A stretch of DNA of 35,789 nucleotides, taken from assembly GCA_964460755.1 (NCBI GenBank), contig CAYWQL010000018.1, positions 1 to 35,789 on the forward strand. The letters run 5' to 3'. The DNA is from JAYFNU01 sp964460755 (GTDB taxonomy: Bacteria > Bacillota > Clostridia > Oscillospirales > Ruminococcaceae). The notes below the pieces were generated by a model. It ran no database searches and had not been told where the DNA came from. It saw only the letters and a list, made by a program, of their open reading frames with translations. The position numbers and the translations under genes are program-made. Positions 6,839-15,813 of the stretch are shown here, piece by piece (the stretch's first letter is position 1; every line of letters starts with the position of its first letter).

Positions 6839-7714
6839 TTGAAAAAGGTTGTTTTTGAAGGGGTTGGCACGGCGATAATTACGCCGTTTTATGACAACTA
6901 TACTGTTAATTTCGAAGAGCTCGCAAAAATTGTAGAGTTTCAAATAGAAAACAAAGTGGATTCTATCGTCGTGTGCGGAACCACGGGCGAAGCGTCGACT
7001 ATGCCCGACGACGAGCATTTGAGCGTAATCAAATTCGTGGTTGATAAGGTTGCCGGGCGCATTCCCGTCATTGCGGGAGTCGGAAGCAACCACACCTCGC
7101 ACGCCGTCGTGCTTTCGAAAAAAGCGCAGGATTACGGCGCCGACGCGCTTCTTCACGTCACGCCGTATTACAACAAAACCTCTCAAAAGGGTCTTGTCGC
7201 GCATTTCACCGAAATAGCAAACGCGGTTAAGATTCCGATTATTCTCTATAACGTGCCGAGCCGCACGGGAATGACGATTGCTCCTGCTACTTATAAAGAG
7301 CTTTCTTTTTTAGAAAACATCGTAGCCACAAAGGAAGCAAGCGGGAACATTACAGCAATCGCTACGGCGATGAATTTGTGCGGCGATAAGCTTGAGTTTT
7401 ATTCGGGCAACGACGACCAGATTGTCCCAATTATGGCGCTTGGCGCGCGCGGCGTTATCTCGGTGCTTTCTAACGTTAAGCCCCGCGAAACCAAGGCAAT
7501 CGCCGATTATGCATTGAAGGGTGACTACAAGAGCGCCGCTAAAATGCAGGTCGCTATGATGCCGCTTATTAACGCGCTTTTCTCGGACGTTAATCCGATT
7601 CCCGTAAAGGAAGCGATGAATATGCTCGGATTTAACGCGGGAAAATGCCGACTTCCCCTTTGCGGTATGGACAAAGACAAAAAGGAAACGCTCGAAAAGC
7701 TTTTGATAAAATAA
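6839..7714 (+). CDS. dapA: 4-hydroxy-tetrahydrodipicolinate synthase
   Basis: Condenses pyruvate with aspartate semialdehyde, the first committed step to diaminopimelate and lysine. It is a class I aldolase-type (beta/alpha)8 enzyme. Using the chosen start, the Schiff-base lysine is Lys165 (ATKEASGN), the proton-relay tyrosine is Tyr137 (LYNVPSRTG), and the GTTGE motif is at 47-51. The length is 291 residues, standard for DapA. The start is a TTG at 6839, because the strong GGAGGT (6825-6830) sits 8 bases before it and the resulting MKKVVFEGVGTAIITPF matches family N-termini. The ATG at 6803 lies inside asd, has no ribosome binding site and would add 12 residues. Operon with asd and dapB. Confidence 0.96.
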   Translation: MKKVVFEGVGTAIITPFYDNYTVNFEELAKIVEFQIENKVDSIVVCGTTGEASTMPDDEHLSVIKFVVDKVAGRIPVIAGVGSNHTSHAVVLSKKAQDYGADALLHVTPYYNKTSQKGLVAHFTEIANAVKIPIILYNVPSRTGMTIAPATYKELSFLENIVATKEASGNITAIATAMNLCGDKLEFYSGNDDQIVPIMALGARGVISVLSNVKPRETKAIADYALKGDYKSAAKMQVAMMPLINALFSDVNPIPVKEAMNMLGFNAGKCRLPLCGMDKDKKETLEKLLIK

Positions 7715-7736
7715 AATGATTGAACGGAAGTAGGTT

Positions 7737-8498
7737 ATGACGAAAATAATAATTTGCGGAATACTCGGAAAAATGGGAAGCGTCGTTATGGAGGAATGCT
7801 TTGAATCCGACGATGTTGCCGTCGTCGCCGGCGTTGACAAGCAAAGCGGTGTTCTCGCAAACATTCCCCTTTTCGACAGCTTTGAAAAATGCAATGTAAA
7901 CGCCGACGTAGTCGTTGACTTTTCCTCGTCCGTTATGTGCGAACAAATCGTCAGCTACTGCGAAAAAACTAAGACTGCGCTTGTATTATGCACGACCGGC
8001 TATTCAGACGCTCAGCTTGAGAAAATTTCGCAGCTTTCAAAAATTGTGCCAGTCTTCAAAAGCGCAAACCTCTCGTTCGGCATAGCCGTTGTTAAAGCCG
8101 TTGCGGCAAAAATGGCGATTGTTTTGAAAAATGATTTTGATATAGAAATTCTTGAAAAGCACCACAACAAGAAGGTGGACGCGCCGAGCGGCACGGCAAT
8201 TATGCTTGCTGACGCCATAAACGACGCTTGCGGCAAGGAATATGAGTATGTTTATGAGCGTCAAAGCGTGAGAAAACCGCGAGAGAAAAAAGAGCTTGGA
8301 ATAAGCTCAATTCGCGGCGGCACGATTGTCGGTGAGCACGAAATAATGTTCGCGGGTGTGGACGAGGTAATTACGCTGACCCATTCCGCGGCAAGCAAAA
8401 CGGTTTTCGCAAAGGGTGCGATTACCGCGGCAAAATTTCTTTCAAAGCAAAAGCCCGGACGGTACGATATGGACAATATAGCCTCAACGATTATATAA
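7737..8498 (+). CDS. dapB: 4-hydroxy-tetrahydrodipicolinate reductase
   Basis: Reduces the DapA product to tetrahydrodipicolinate with NAD(P)H. The Rossmann motif GILGKMG is at residues 8-14. The active-site block EKHHNKKVDAPSGTA has His142, His143 and Lys146, followed by the substrate-binding Ser-Gly-Thr. The length of 253 residues is typical. The ATG at 7737 has GGAAG upstream and lies 22 bases after dapA. It is the last gene of the operon: a strong hairpin terminator starts 10 bases after its stop. Later diaminopimelate genes are not in this window. Confidence 0.97.
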   Translation: MTKIIICGILGKMGSVVMEECFESDDVAVVAGVDKQSGVLANIPLFDSFEKCNVNADVVVDFSSSVMCEQIVSYCEKTKTALVLCTTGYSDAQLEKISQLSKIVPVFKSANLSFGIAVVKAVAAKMAIVLKNDFDIEILEKHHNKKVDAPSGTAIMLADAINDACGKEYEYVYERQSVRKPREKKELGISSIRGGTIVGEHEIMFAGVDEVITLTHSAASKTVFAKGAITAAKFLSKQKPGRYDMDNIASTII

Positions 8499-8507
8499 AA
8501 CAACACT

Positions 8508-8546
8508 AAAAAAGCGCGTGGCTTCTTCAGAAGCCACGCGCTTTTT
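8508..8546. terminator. Bidirectional intrinsic terminator between dapB and tyrS
   Basis: GCGCGTGGCTTCT (8514-8526) and AGAAGCCACGCGC (8529-8541) form a perfect 13-bp arm pair (practical loop TTCA), flanked by six A on the left and five T on the right, so it has a U-run in both directions. It lies between the convergent dapB and tyrS ends and should stop both. Confidence 0.93.
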
Positions 8547-8594
8547 AATACCGCTGCAAAACCGACCAATGTGAGTTTGAGATTTTGTACTTGC

Positions 8595-9824
8595 TTACTT
8601 TATGAATATACGGTGGAAAACCTTTTTTCCCTTTCGAACAACTACGCCCTCGCCGGAAAGCCTATCGGCGGTTAGCTTCATAAAGCCGTCGCTGACCTTC
8701 TCGTCGTCAACAGAAATACCACCCTGTTCGACAAGACGTCTTCCCTCTCCGCGAGAGGAGGCAATTCCGCTTTTAATGAGAATATCGAGAATATCTATTC
8801 CATCGCCTGCAAGCTCGCTTGCGTTAAGCTCCGTCGCCGGCATATGGGTTTTATCTCCGCCTCCTGCGAAAAGCGCTTTTGAGGTTGTCAGAGCCTTTTC
8901 GGCGTCCTCTTTGCTGTGCACCGTAGCGGTGAGCTCATACGCGAGCAGCTCCTTTGCTTCGTTGTAAGCTTCACCTCCGCGCTTGTCAAACTCGTTTATT
9001 CTTTCAAGCTCCACGTCCGTAAGAAGTCTCAGACACCTTGTTACGTCAGCGTCGTCGACGTTGCGCCAATATTGGAAAAATTCGTACGGCGATGTTTTTT
9101 CGGGGTCAAGCCAAACTGCGCCGTTTTCGGTTTTGCCCATCTTTTTGCCCTCCTTGTTCGTAAGAAGGGTGAAGGTCATACCATATACGTCCTTGCCAAG
9201 CTTTCGTCTAATAAGCTCAACGCCCCCAATGATGTTTGACCATTGGTCGTTTCCGCCAAGCTCAAGCCGGCAGCCGTAATCGCTGAATAAACGATAGAAG
9301 TCATAGCTTTGCATAAGCATATAGTTAAACTCCAGGAATGAAAGGCCTTTTTCCATACGGGTTTTAAAGCATTCAAAGGTAAGCATACGGTTAACAGAGA
9401 AATGAACGCCGATATCGCGAAGAAAATCAACGTAGTTGAGGTTCAACAGCCAATCTGCATTGTTGACCATAAGCGCCTTGCCATCCGAAAAGTCAACAAA
9501 TTTGGACATCTGCTTTTTAAAGCATTCGGCGTTGTGGGCTATGGTTTCCTTGGTCATCATTTTTCGCATATCGCTTTTCCCCGTCGGGTCTCCAACCATA
9601 GTTGTGCCGCCGCCGAGAATAGCTATCGGACGGTGGCCCGCCTTCTGCATTTTTCTCATAATAACAAGCTGCATAAAGTGTCCGACATGAAGGCTGTCCG
9701 CCGTCGGGTCGAAGCCGATATAGAAGGTTACCTTCTCCTTGCCGAGAAGCTCCCTTGTTTTGTCGCTGTCGGTTGTCTGCTCAATTAAGCCTCTTTGCTC
9801 GAGCTCGTCAAAAACGTTATTCAT
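8595..9824 (-). CDS. tyrS: Tyrosyl-tRNA synthetase
   Basis: Class I aminoacyl-tRNA synthetase that charges tRNA-Tyr. The HIGH-type motif is HVGH at residues 46-49 in FDPTADSLHVGHF. The KMSKS-type loop is KMGKT at 228-232. Tyrosine-binding residues lie in the segment around MQSYDFYRLF and LGGNDQWSNI. A C-terminal S4-like RNA-binding domain spans about residues 345-409 (EGRRLVEQGGISVDD). The length of 409 residues is standard. The ATG at 9824 has AAAGGA 8 bases upstream. It is preceded by a T-box leader and its own promoter, so it is a single-gene unit induced when uncharged tRNA-Tyr accumulates. Confidence 0.98.
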   Translation of the reverse strand: MNNVFDELEQRGLIEQTTDSDKTRELLGKEKVTFYIGFDPTADSLHVGHFMQLVIMRKMQKAGHRPIAILGGGTTMVGDPTGKSDMRKMMTKETIAHNAECFKKQMSKFVDFSDGKALMVNNADWLLNLNYVDFLRDIGVHFSVNRMLTFECFKTRMEKGLSFLEFNYMLMQSYDFYRLFSDYGCRLELGGNDQWSNIIGGVELIRRKLGKDVYGMTFTLLTNKEGKKMGKTENGAVWLDPEKTSPYEFFQYWRNVDDADVTRCLRLLTDVELERINEFDKRGGEAYNEAKELLAYELTATVHSKEDAEKALTTSKALFAGGGDKTHMPATELNASELAGDGIDILDILIKSGIASSRGEGRRLVEQGGISVDDEKVSDGFMKLTADRLSGEGVVVRKGKKVFHRIFIK

Positions 9825-9843
9825 TTTCTTTTCCTTTCAAAAT

Positions 9844-10088
9844 AAAAAGCCCTTTTACAGTAATTTCTGTAAAAGGGCGTTAATTAACGCGGTACCACCT
9901 TTTTTCAATATGCTAAAGCATATCCTCACGGGAAAATCATTCCCAACGCTTAACGCGCGTTCACGGCATCTCTGCTGCTCGAAATATGTAATTCGTCCGC
10001 AAGCCTCTGCTTTCTTGCACCGACCGAAAGCTCTCTTTAAAGATAAAATGCAGACTACTTCGTATTTGTCAAAGCTTTTTTGAATATG
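9844..10088 (-). ncRNA. T-box riboswitch leader of tyrS
   Basis: Transcription-attenuation leader read by uncharged tRNA-Tyr. The hallmark T-box sequence AGGTGGTACCGCG is at 9900-9888. It is followed by a terminator hairpin with a 12-bp stem (9878-9867 with 9860-9849) and a U-run (9848-9844). Upstream, Stem I features are seen: an AGAGAGC segment, a GCTTTC/GAAAGC stem carrying the conserved GGTGCAA-type apical loop (around 10014-10021), and a TAC triplet at 9990-9988 in GAATTACATA that I take as the tyrosine specifier codon. The 5' boundary is inferred from the promoter. The specifier assignment is by position and gene context. Confidence 0.93.
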
Positions 10089-10094
10089 TGTGTT

Positions 10095-10123
10095 ATTCTA
10101 TCGCACAAATTTGATTTTGTCAA
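10095..10123 (-). promoter_or_regulatory. Sigma-A promoter of tyrS
   Basis: A perfect TTGACA (10123-10118), a 17-base spacer and TAGAAT (10100-10095) on the minus strand lie just after the recN stop. The predicted start near 10088 places the whole T-box in the leader. Confidence 0.82.
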
Positions 10124-10151
10124 CCGCTATGTTAGCAACGCTTTCAGTGTG

Positions 10152-11816
10152 CTAACCTTTTGCGTTGTTCAGCATTTCCGCGGCGTTCTGAAGCGCTGTG
10201 TCCGTTATGCTGTCGCCCGAAATAATTCTTGCAAGCTCACGCTTGCGCGCGTCAAAGTCAAGCGATTGTATATCGGTATAGGTTCTCTCATCGCGAACCG
10301 TTTTTTCGATTTTCATATGAGTATCGGCAAAGGAAGCAATCTGCGCGGAATGGGTTACGCATATAATCTGACGACAGAGCGCCGCTTGTTTAAGCTTTTT
10401 GCCTATTTTTCCCGCGCTTGAGCCGGAAACGCCCGTGTCGATTTCGTCAAAAATAAGTGTTCCTATGTCGTCCTTGTCCGCCAAGGCATTCTTTATTGCA
10501 AGCATTATTCGCGAAAGCTCACCGCCCGATGCAATCTTTGAAAGCGGTTTGGGCGGTTCGCCGACGTTTGTGGAAATAAAGAACTCAACGACATCGTAAC
10601 CCTTGTATGTAACCGCGCCCTTTTTGCAGTCCACGGTAAATTGAACGTCGGGCATATTCAAAAAGTTGAGTTCTTCTTTTATTCTGTTTGAGAACACAGT
10701 AAAAGCGGCTTTTCGCTTGAAGCTAATTTCGTCCGCCATTTTTATGACGACCTTATACAGCTGTTCAAACTGGTTTTGCAGCTCGGTTAACTGTTCGCCC
10801 GACGACTCAATGTTATTTAATTCCTCAACCGCTTCGTCATAGAATTTTAAAATATCGGCTATTGTCTCGCCGTACTTCTTTTTTAGTTTATAAATTAAAT
10901 CAAGCCGTTCTTCTACAAACTGAAGCTCGTTCATATCGAAATCAAAGTCGCCGAGGAAGCCGCCGATATCCGATGTAATGTCCTTCAAATTGTAGTACAA
11001 ATCACTAAGACGTATAGCGCAATCGTCCATATTTTCGCCAAAGTCCTTGACGTCGTCAAGAAGCCCCGACGCGGTCGAAACCATATCGAGCGCGCCGCTT
11101 GTTTCACCGTCGCCAGAAAGGATATTGTAGCCTGCTTGAAGGGATTCTATGAGCTTCTCGGAATTGCGAATAAGGTTGCGTCTTGACGTAAGCTGTTCGT
11201 CCTCGCCAACGGTAAGCTCTGCTTTTTCGATTTCATCAATCTGATACCGAAGCAAGTCAATATGCTTTTCCTTATCGGTTTCGTCCATAGAAAGGGCGTC
11301 AATCTGACGCTTCAGCTTGCCAAGCTCACGAAAGCGAATACCATACGCGTCAAGCTCCTCGCCAAGCTCAGCGAAGTTGTCGATTATATAAATGTGCCGT
11401 TCGGGATTAAGCAGCTCTTGATTGTCATGCTGACCGTGAATATTAATAAGGTTTGAGCAAATTTCGCGAACGGTAGCTGCAGTCGCCGGCTTTCCGTTAA
11501 CGCGGCACTGACTTTTTCCGTCTGACGTAATAATGCGGTGAAGAATGAGCATTCCGTCGAAATCGTAGCCCTGCTCCTCGATGAGGTCAAGCACCTTTTT
11601 GTTTACGTCTGTAAAGGTCGCCCAAATTACAGCGCGTCCCGTTCCTGTTCTTACTATTTCCTTGCTTGCGCGGTTTCCGAGAATGGCATTAATCGAGTCA
11701 ATAAGTATAGACTTTCCCGCGCCGGTTTCACCGGTAAGTATATTAAGTCCCTTATTGAACTGTATGCTTGCCTTTTCAATTACCGCTACGTTTTCTATGT
11801 TTAACTCTCGTAACAT
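10152..11816 (-). CDS. recN: DNA repair protein RecN
   Basis: SMC-like ATPase that acts early in double-strand break repair. Walker A is GETGAGKS at residues 29-36. A long central coiled-coil region spans about residues 160-370, interrupted by the hinge. The C-terminal ATPase half has the ABC-type signature SGGELSRIMLAIKNAL and Walker B TLIFDEIDTGVSG. The length of 554 residues is normal. The ATG at 11816 is preceded by AAAGGT. It ends a long co-directional cluster and follows argR by 16 bases, an order conserved in Bacillus and Clostridia. No spoIVB/spo0A follows, unlike in B. subtilis. A 7-bp inverted repeat (10131-10156) spans the stop codon but lacks a U-run. Confidence 0.97.
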   Translation of the reverse strand: MLRELNIENVAVIEKASIQFNKGLNILTGETGAGKSILIDSINAILGNRASKEIVRTGTGRAVIWATFTDVNKKVLDLIEEQGYDFDGMLILHRIITSDGKSQCRVNGKPATAATVREICSNLINIHGQHDNQELLNPERHIYIIDNFAELGEELDAYGIRFRELGKLKRQIDALSMDETDKEKHIDLLRYQIDEIEKAELTVGEDEQLTSRRNLIRNSEKLIESLQAGYNILSGDGETSGALDMVSTASGLLDDVKDFGENMDDCAIRLSDLYYNLKDITSDIGGFLGDFDFDMNELQFVEERLDLIYKLKKKYGETIADILKFYDEAVEELNNIESSGEQLTELQNQFEQLYKVVIKMADEISFKRKAAFTVFSNRIKEELNFLNMPDVQFTVDCKKGAVTYKGYDVVEFFISTNVGEPPKPLSKIASGGELSRIMLAIKNALADKDDIGTLIFDEIDTGVSGSSAGKIGKKLKQAALCRQIICVTHSAQIASFADTHMKIEKTVRDERTYTDIQSLDFDARKRELARIISGDSITDTALQNAAEMLNNAKG

Positions 11817-11832
11817 ATTTTTACCTTTTTAT

Positions 11833-12285
11833 TTATTTAATGACATTTCCAAGCTTTGAAGCCAAAAGCTCGGCGTCCTCGGGGGTTTCGGTTGCGCCGA
11901 AAATCGTGTCGTCACCCGCAATCGTTCCGACGAGATGCTCGAAATTCATTGAATCAAGCGCTGCGCACGCCGCGTTGCCAAGTCCCGTATAGCATTTAAT
12001 TACGACGATATTCCCCGCCGTCCTTACGGAAATAACCGATTCGCGAAAAATAGTTTTAAATTTCTCGATAAACTCGTCGTTCTTGTTTTCGGCGGGAACG
12101 GAATATTTCGTTGTTCCGTCCGGAAGGGTAAGCTTACTTAAACGAAGCTCTTTTATGTCACGCGAAATAGTCGCCTGAGTGACGTTAAAACCCTTTTCCT
12201 TAAGACATTCGAGAAGCTCCTCTTGAGTATTTATTGATTTGGTCTTGATAAGCTCAACTATCGTTTTAAGTCGATTGTTTTTCAT
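11833..12285 (-). CDS. argR: Arginine repressor ArgR
   Basis: Hexameric, arginine-responsive transcriptional regulator of arginine synthesis and breakdown. The N-terminal winged helix has TQATISRDIKELRL (about residues 36-49). The C-terminal oligomerisation and arginine-binding domain has GTIAGDDTIFGAT, containing the paired aspartates that contact arginine. The 150-residue length matches B. subtilis AhrC. It lies between nadK and recN, a common position that reflects cluster history and not arginine metabolism. The ATG at 12285 follows AGAGGGG at about 9 bases and is 5 bases after the nadK stop. Confidence 0.96.
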   Translation of the reverse strand: MKNNRLKTIVELIKTKSINTQEELLECLKEKGFNVTQATISRDIKELRLSKLTLPDGTTKYSVPAENKNDEFIEKFKTIFRESVISVRTAGNIVVIKCYTGLGNAACAALDSMNFEHLVGTIAGDDTIFGATETPEDAELLASKLGNVIK

Positions 12286-12290
12286 CTTCG

Positions 12291-13151
12291 CTAACCCCTC
12301 TCGGAAATGTCTTTTCTTAGTATATCATAAAACTTCCGCTTATTGGACACCATAAGCTTTAAGTTTTTTTCGCATCCTCTAACTGTAATTGTATCGTTGA
12401 AGTCGACCTCTTTAATCAATACCCCGTCGACCGATACAAGCGCCTTGTTGTCCTCGCGTTCAACGGGCGAAACCGTAACTTCTTTCGTTTTGCTGTATTC
12501 GAGCACGACGCTTCGAAGAAACATCGAATGGGCACATATGGGAGTAACGACTATCGCGTTCAGACCCGGCTCGACAATCGGACCTCCGGCAGAAAGCGAA
12601 TAGGCTGTCGAACCCGTGGGTGATGAAATAATAAGACCATCGGAGCGAAACTGAGACAATACGTTTTTGCAGTAGCCAAGCTTGAGCTCAATGCTCTTCG
12701 CCTGCGCTCCCCGCGAAATTACAACGTCGTTAACCGCGTAATATTTTTTATCGGTATTTGAGCTAAGCGTCAGCTCCAAAAGCACCCTTTTTGAAATCGC
12801 CAAGCTGTCTATATCTTGCCTTGTTATGCTGTCGACAAAGCTATAATCGAACGCCGAAAGGTAACCGAGACGCCCGGAATTAATTCCAAAAATGGGCTTA
12901 TCATTTTCTATCGCCCTCTTGGAATTAAGGAGCATTGTTCCGTCGCCGCCGACCGCGACAAAAAGGTCACATTCCTTTTCGGCTTCTATTGAGTCAAGAA
13001 ACTTGACGAGGGTTTGCGTTTCATTGAAGAAATGTCTGTTTTCCTCGTCAGCAAGGCACTCGTATCCAAGCGAAGAAAAACGTCTTGCGGCGGCGTTTAC
13101 CGTCGCGATATTTCTTTCTGTTGCCTTGGCGATACAAATCAAAAGCTTCAC
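12291..13151 (-). CDS. nadK: NAD kinase
   Basis: Phosphorylates NAD to NADP. The nucleotide-binding GGDGT motif is at residues 68-72 (from the chosen start), followed by INSGRLGYLSAF (90-101). The second family block, DGLIISSPTGSTAYSLSAGGPI, lies near 160-185. The length is 286 residues. I chose the GTG at 13151 because AGAGGTG lies 6 bases upstream; the other in-frame GTG at 13160 overlaps that ribosome binding site and adds only three residues. It sits between tlyA and argR as in many Firmicutes. Confidence 0.95.
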   Translation of the reverse strand: MKLLICIAKATERNIATVNAAARRFSSLGYECLADEENRHFFNETQTLVKFLDSIEAEKECDLFVAVGGDGTMLLNSKRAIENDKPIFGINSGRLGYLSAFDYSFVDSITRQDIDSLAISKRVLLELTLSSNTDKKYYAVNDVVISRGAQAKSIELKLGYCKNVLSQFRSDGLIISSPTGSTAYSLSAGGPIVEPGLNAIVVTPICAHSMFLRSVVLEYSKTKEVTVSPVEREDNKALVSVDGVLIKEVDFNDTITVRGCEKNLKLMVSNKRKFYDILRKDISERG

Positions 13152-13163
13152 TTTTCTCACCTC

Positions 13164-13955
13164 TTACAGCTCGGAATGCGCCGCTTCTACGACGGCGTTA
13201 ATGTTATCAGTATAATCTTTTTCAATATTTTTTGTAATATATACAAGATATTCTATGTTTCCCTCTGGCCCCTTTATTGGCGAAAAGGTTAATCCCTTAA
13301 CAGAAAAATCGTTGTCTTTCAAATATCCGAAGACGTTATTTATAACCTCAATATGCGTCTTTGGTTCGCGGACAACCCCATGCTTGCCGACCTTTTCTCG
13401 TCCCGCCTCGAATTGCGGCTTTATAAGGCACACGCCGCAGGCGTCGTCCTTGACTATACGACAAAGAACGGGCAAAACGAGCTTGAGAGAAATAAAGGAA
13501 ACATCGACAGAAAAGAAATCAAGCTTTTCGGGTATCTGCTCGTCTGTTATATAGCGAATATTTGTCCGTTCGAGATTTACAACTCGCTCGTCTGTACGAA
13601 GCTTCCATGCAAGCTGTCCGTAGCCGACATCAACGGCAAAGACCTTAGCCGCGCCGTTTTGAAGCATACAGTCGGTGAAGCCGCCGGTCGACGCGCCGAT
13701 GTCCGCACAGACCATACTATCGAGCTTAATATCAAAGGCTTCAATCGCCTTCTTAAGCTTCTTTCCTCCGCGGCTGACAAATTCATTCACCTGTCCGTTA
13801 AGTGTGATTTCGGCGTTCTCGTCAAGAAAGGTGCCGGCTTTGTCTTCCCTTTCGCCGTCAACAAAAACAAGCCCCGACATTATAAGAGCCTTCGCCTTTT
13901 CACGGCTTTCACACAAGCCGTTTTTTACAACTAATACGTCAAGTCGTTCCTTCAC
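13164..13955 (-). CDS. tlyA: TlyA family rRNA methyltransferase / S4-domain protein
   Basis: Predicted S-adenosylmethionine-dependent 2'-O-methyltransferase acting on rRNA, by similarity to the TlyA/YqxC family. An N-terminal S4 RNA-binding domain (residues 1-60, RLDVLVVKNGLCESREKAK) is joined to an FtsJ-like fold with the AdoMet loop DIGASTGGFTD (85-95). The length from the GTG at 13955 is 263 residues, typical. This GTG has AGAGG 7 bases upstream and overlaps the dxs stop as GTGA, which implies translational coupling; a longer frame reading 13 codons into dxs is unlikely. Family assignment is firm; the exact target nucleotide is not visible in the sequence. Confidence 0.92.
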   Translation of the reverse strand: MKERLDVLVVKNGLCESREKAKALIMSGLVFVDGEREDKAGTFLDENAEITLNGQVNEFVSRGGKKLKKAIEAFDIKLDSMVCADIGASTGGFTDCMLQNGAAKVFAVDVGYGQLAWKLRTDERVVNLERTNIRYITDEQIPEKLDFFSVDVSFISLKLVLPVLCRIVKDDACGVCLIKPQFEAGREKVGKHGVVREPKTHIEVINNVFGYLKDNDFSVKGLTFSPIKGPEGNIEYLVYITKNIEKDYTDNINAVVEAAHSEL

Positions 13956-15811
13956 CTGTTCGCCTCTTGAATAATTTTTACTATCGAGCCGCAATCCAAC
14001 GAGTTTTCCTTTAGCTGCTCGTGAACGCTCGCTTGGCTGACGAGCGGGCTGTTAATCGCGTAAAGCTTATATTTTCCGTCAAAATTGTTTGAACAAAGCT
14101 GGTCGGAAAATTCTTCGCCAAGCCCCCCACGTCGGACGCCCTCTTCAAAAAAGAAAACGCTTTTATATGAAAGCGCCGATATAACGGCGTCCTTGTTTAA
14201 GGGAAGAATAAGGTTAAGCTTTAAAATGTCGCATTTTATGCCAAGTGAATTAAGCTTTTCGCTCGCCTCGAGCGCCTCGGCAAATTCCCTGCCATAGGTC
14301 ACGATGAGGACACTTGCGCCGTCCGAACGGCTTATCAAATCATAATCGTTAGTTGAAATTTTATACTCGCTGACTCTCTCGTCCTCTTTTCCGCGCGGAT
14401 AGCGAATAGCCGTCGCGCCCTTTGTATGGAAAAGCTTTTCAAGCCAGTATTCAAGCTCCTTGTAGTTGCTCGGAGATGCGACGCGAAAACCGTTTAACGA
14501 CCCCAGCATCATAACGTCGAAAAGACCTTGATGTGTTTCTCCGTCGTCACCGACGAGCCCCGCGCGGTCAACAGCAAGCATAACGTTGAGGGAATCCATC
14601 GAAACGTCCTGAGAAAGCTGGTCGAACGCCCTTTGAAGAAATGTCGAATAAACCGCAAAAACCGGCTTCATTCCGCCCTTCGCAAGTCCGCCGCAAAAGG
14701 TCACGGCGTGCTGCTCGGCTATGCCGACGTCAAAAAAGCGTTCCTTATGGTTTTTATAAAAATACTGAAGTCCTGTTCCGTATTTCATAGCCGCCGTTAC
14801 AGCGCAAATCTTCGCGTCCTTGTCGGCTAATTTACAAAGCTTTTGTCCGAAAACATTCGAGAAGCTGTCGCTTTGCGAAATGTCGGGATTGCCCTCTTCA
14901 ACGTCGAACTGACCTACCCCGTGATAAGCTCCGGGATTCTCCTCGGCAAGTGCAAAGCCTTTTCCCTTTACAGTTATTGTGTGAAGCAAAATCGGCCCGT
15001 CAAGCTCCTTGATGTTTGATAAAATTCTAACAAGCTCGTCAATGTTGTGACCGTCGACGGGACCAAGATAGTGAAAACCCATTTCCTCAAAAAATGTTCC
15101 GTCGTACATAGCGCGGCGAATTGCCGACTTTGATTTCAACATAGCGTTAACAATCGGCTTTCCGATAATCGGCGTATTTTCAAGAGCCGATTGAACCTTG
15201 CGCTTGAAGTTTGAATACTTAACCCCCGAACGAAGTCGAAGAAGATATCGCGCGACAGAGCCGACACTTTTCGAAATCGACATCGAATTGTCGTTAAGGA
15301 TAACTACAAGGTTGGTGAGCGTTTTGTCAATATTGTTTATTGCCTCGTAGACCATTCCACCCGTAAAGGAACCGTCTCCTATAACGGCGACCACCTTCGA
15401 CTTATCTCCGAGATATTGCTTGGCGCGCGCAAGACCAATCGCACTCGAAATCGACGTTGAGCTATGTCCGACTACAAAGGGGTCGGTTTCGCTTTCGGCA
15501 GGCTTTGGAAAGCCGGAAATTCCGCCCTTTTGACGAAGCTTGGAAAAATCATTTTTTCTGCCTGTCAAGAGCTTATGGGTATAGCACTGATGTCCGACGT
15601 CAAATATAATCGTATCCTTCGGACATCTGAACACCTTGTGGAGCGCAACAGTAAGCTCAACCGTGCCGAGATTAGACGCGAGATGTCCTCCTGTTTTTGA
15701 AACGGTATCGACAAGCTCCTCGCGAATTTCGCCGCACAGCGAAGTTAGTTCTTTGATATTAAGGTTTCTCACATCGGCACATTTTTTTATGCCGTCAAGA
15801 ATAGATGACAT
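13952..15811 (-). CDS. dxs: 1-deoxy-D-xylulose-5-phosphate synthase
   Basis: Condenses pyruvate and glyceraldehyde-3-phosphate, the entry step of the MEP isoprenoid pathway. Thiamine-diphosphate site features are GGHLASNLG (41-49), GHQCYTHKLLTGR (73-85), GDGSFTGG (145-152) and NDNSMSIS (173-180). The transketolase pyrimidine-binding half has DRAGLVGDDGETHQGLFD. The length of 619 residues is standard. It follows ispA by 2 bases and overlaps tlyA by 4, so three genes (ispA, dxs, tlyA) are probably coupled. Together with ispA it provides isoprenoid precursor and prenyl-chain synthesis. Confidence 0.98.
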   Translation of the reverse strand: MSSILDGIKKCADVRNLNIKELTSLCGEIREELVDTVSKTGGHLASNLGTVELTVALHKVFRCPKDTIIFDVGHQCYTHKLLTGRKNDFSKLRQKGGISGFPKPAESETDPFVVGHSSTSISSAIGLARAKQYLGDKSKVVAVIGDGSFTGGMVYEAINNIDKTLTNLVVILNDNSMSISKSVGSVARYLLRLRSGVKYSNFKRKVQSALENTPIIGKPIVNAMLKSKSAIRRAMYDGTFFEEMGFHYLGPVDGHNIDELVRILSNIKELDGPILLHTITVKGKGFALAEENPGAYHGVGQFDVEEGNPDISQSDSFSNVFGQKLCKLADKDAKICAVTAAMKYGTGLQYFYKNHKERFFDVGIAEQHAVTFCGGLAKGGMKPVFAVYSTFLQRAFDQLSQDVSMDSLNVMLAVDRAGLVGDDGETHQGLFDVMMLGSLNGFRVASPSNYKELEYWLEKLFHTKGATAIRYPRGKEDERVSEYKISTNDYDLISRSDGASVLIVTYGREFAEALEASEKLNSLGIKCDILKLNLILPLNKDAVISALSYKSVFFFEEGVRRGGLGEEFSDQLCSNNFDGKYKLYAINSPLVSQASVHEQLKENSLDCGSIVKIIQEANR

Positions 15812-15813
15812 TT

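Noticed and set aside
10131..10156. Inverted repeat GTTAGCA/TGCTAAC over the recN stop as a terminator
   Set aside because: Only 7 bp with mismatched inner bases and no T-run follows on the minus strand; it may be chance or a weak structure.
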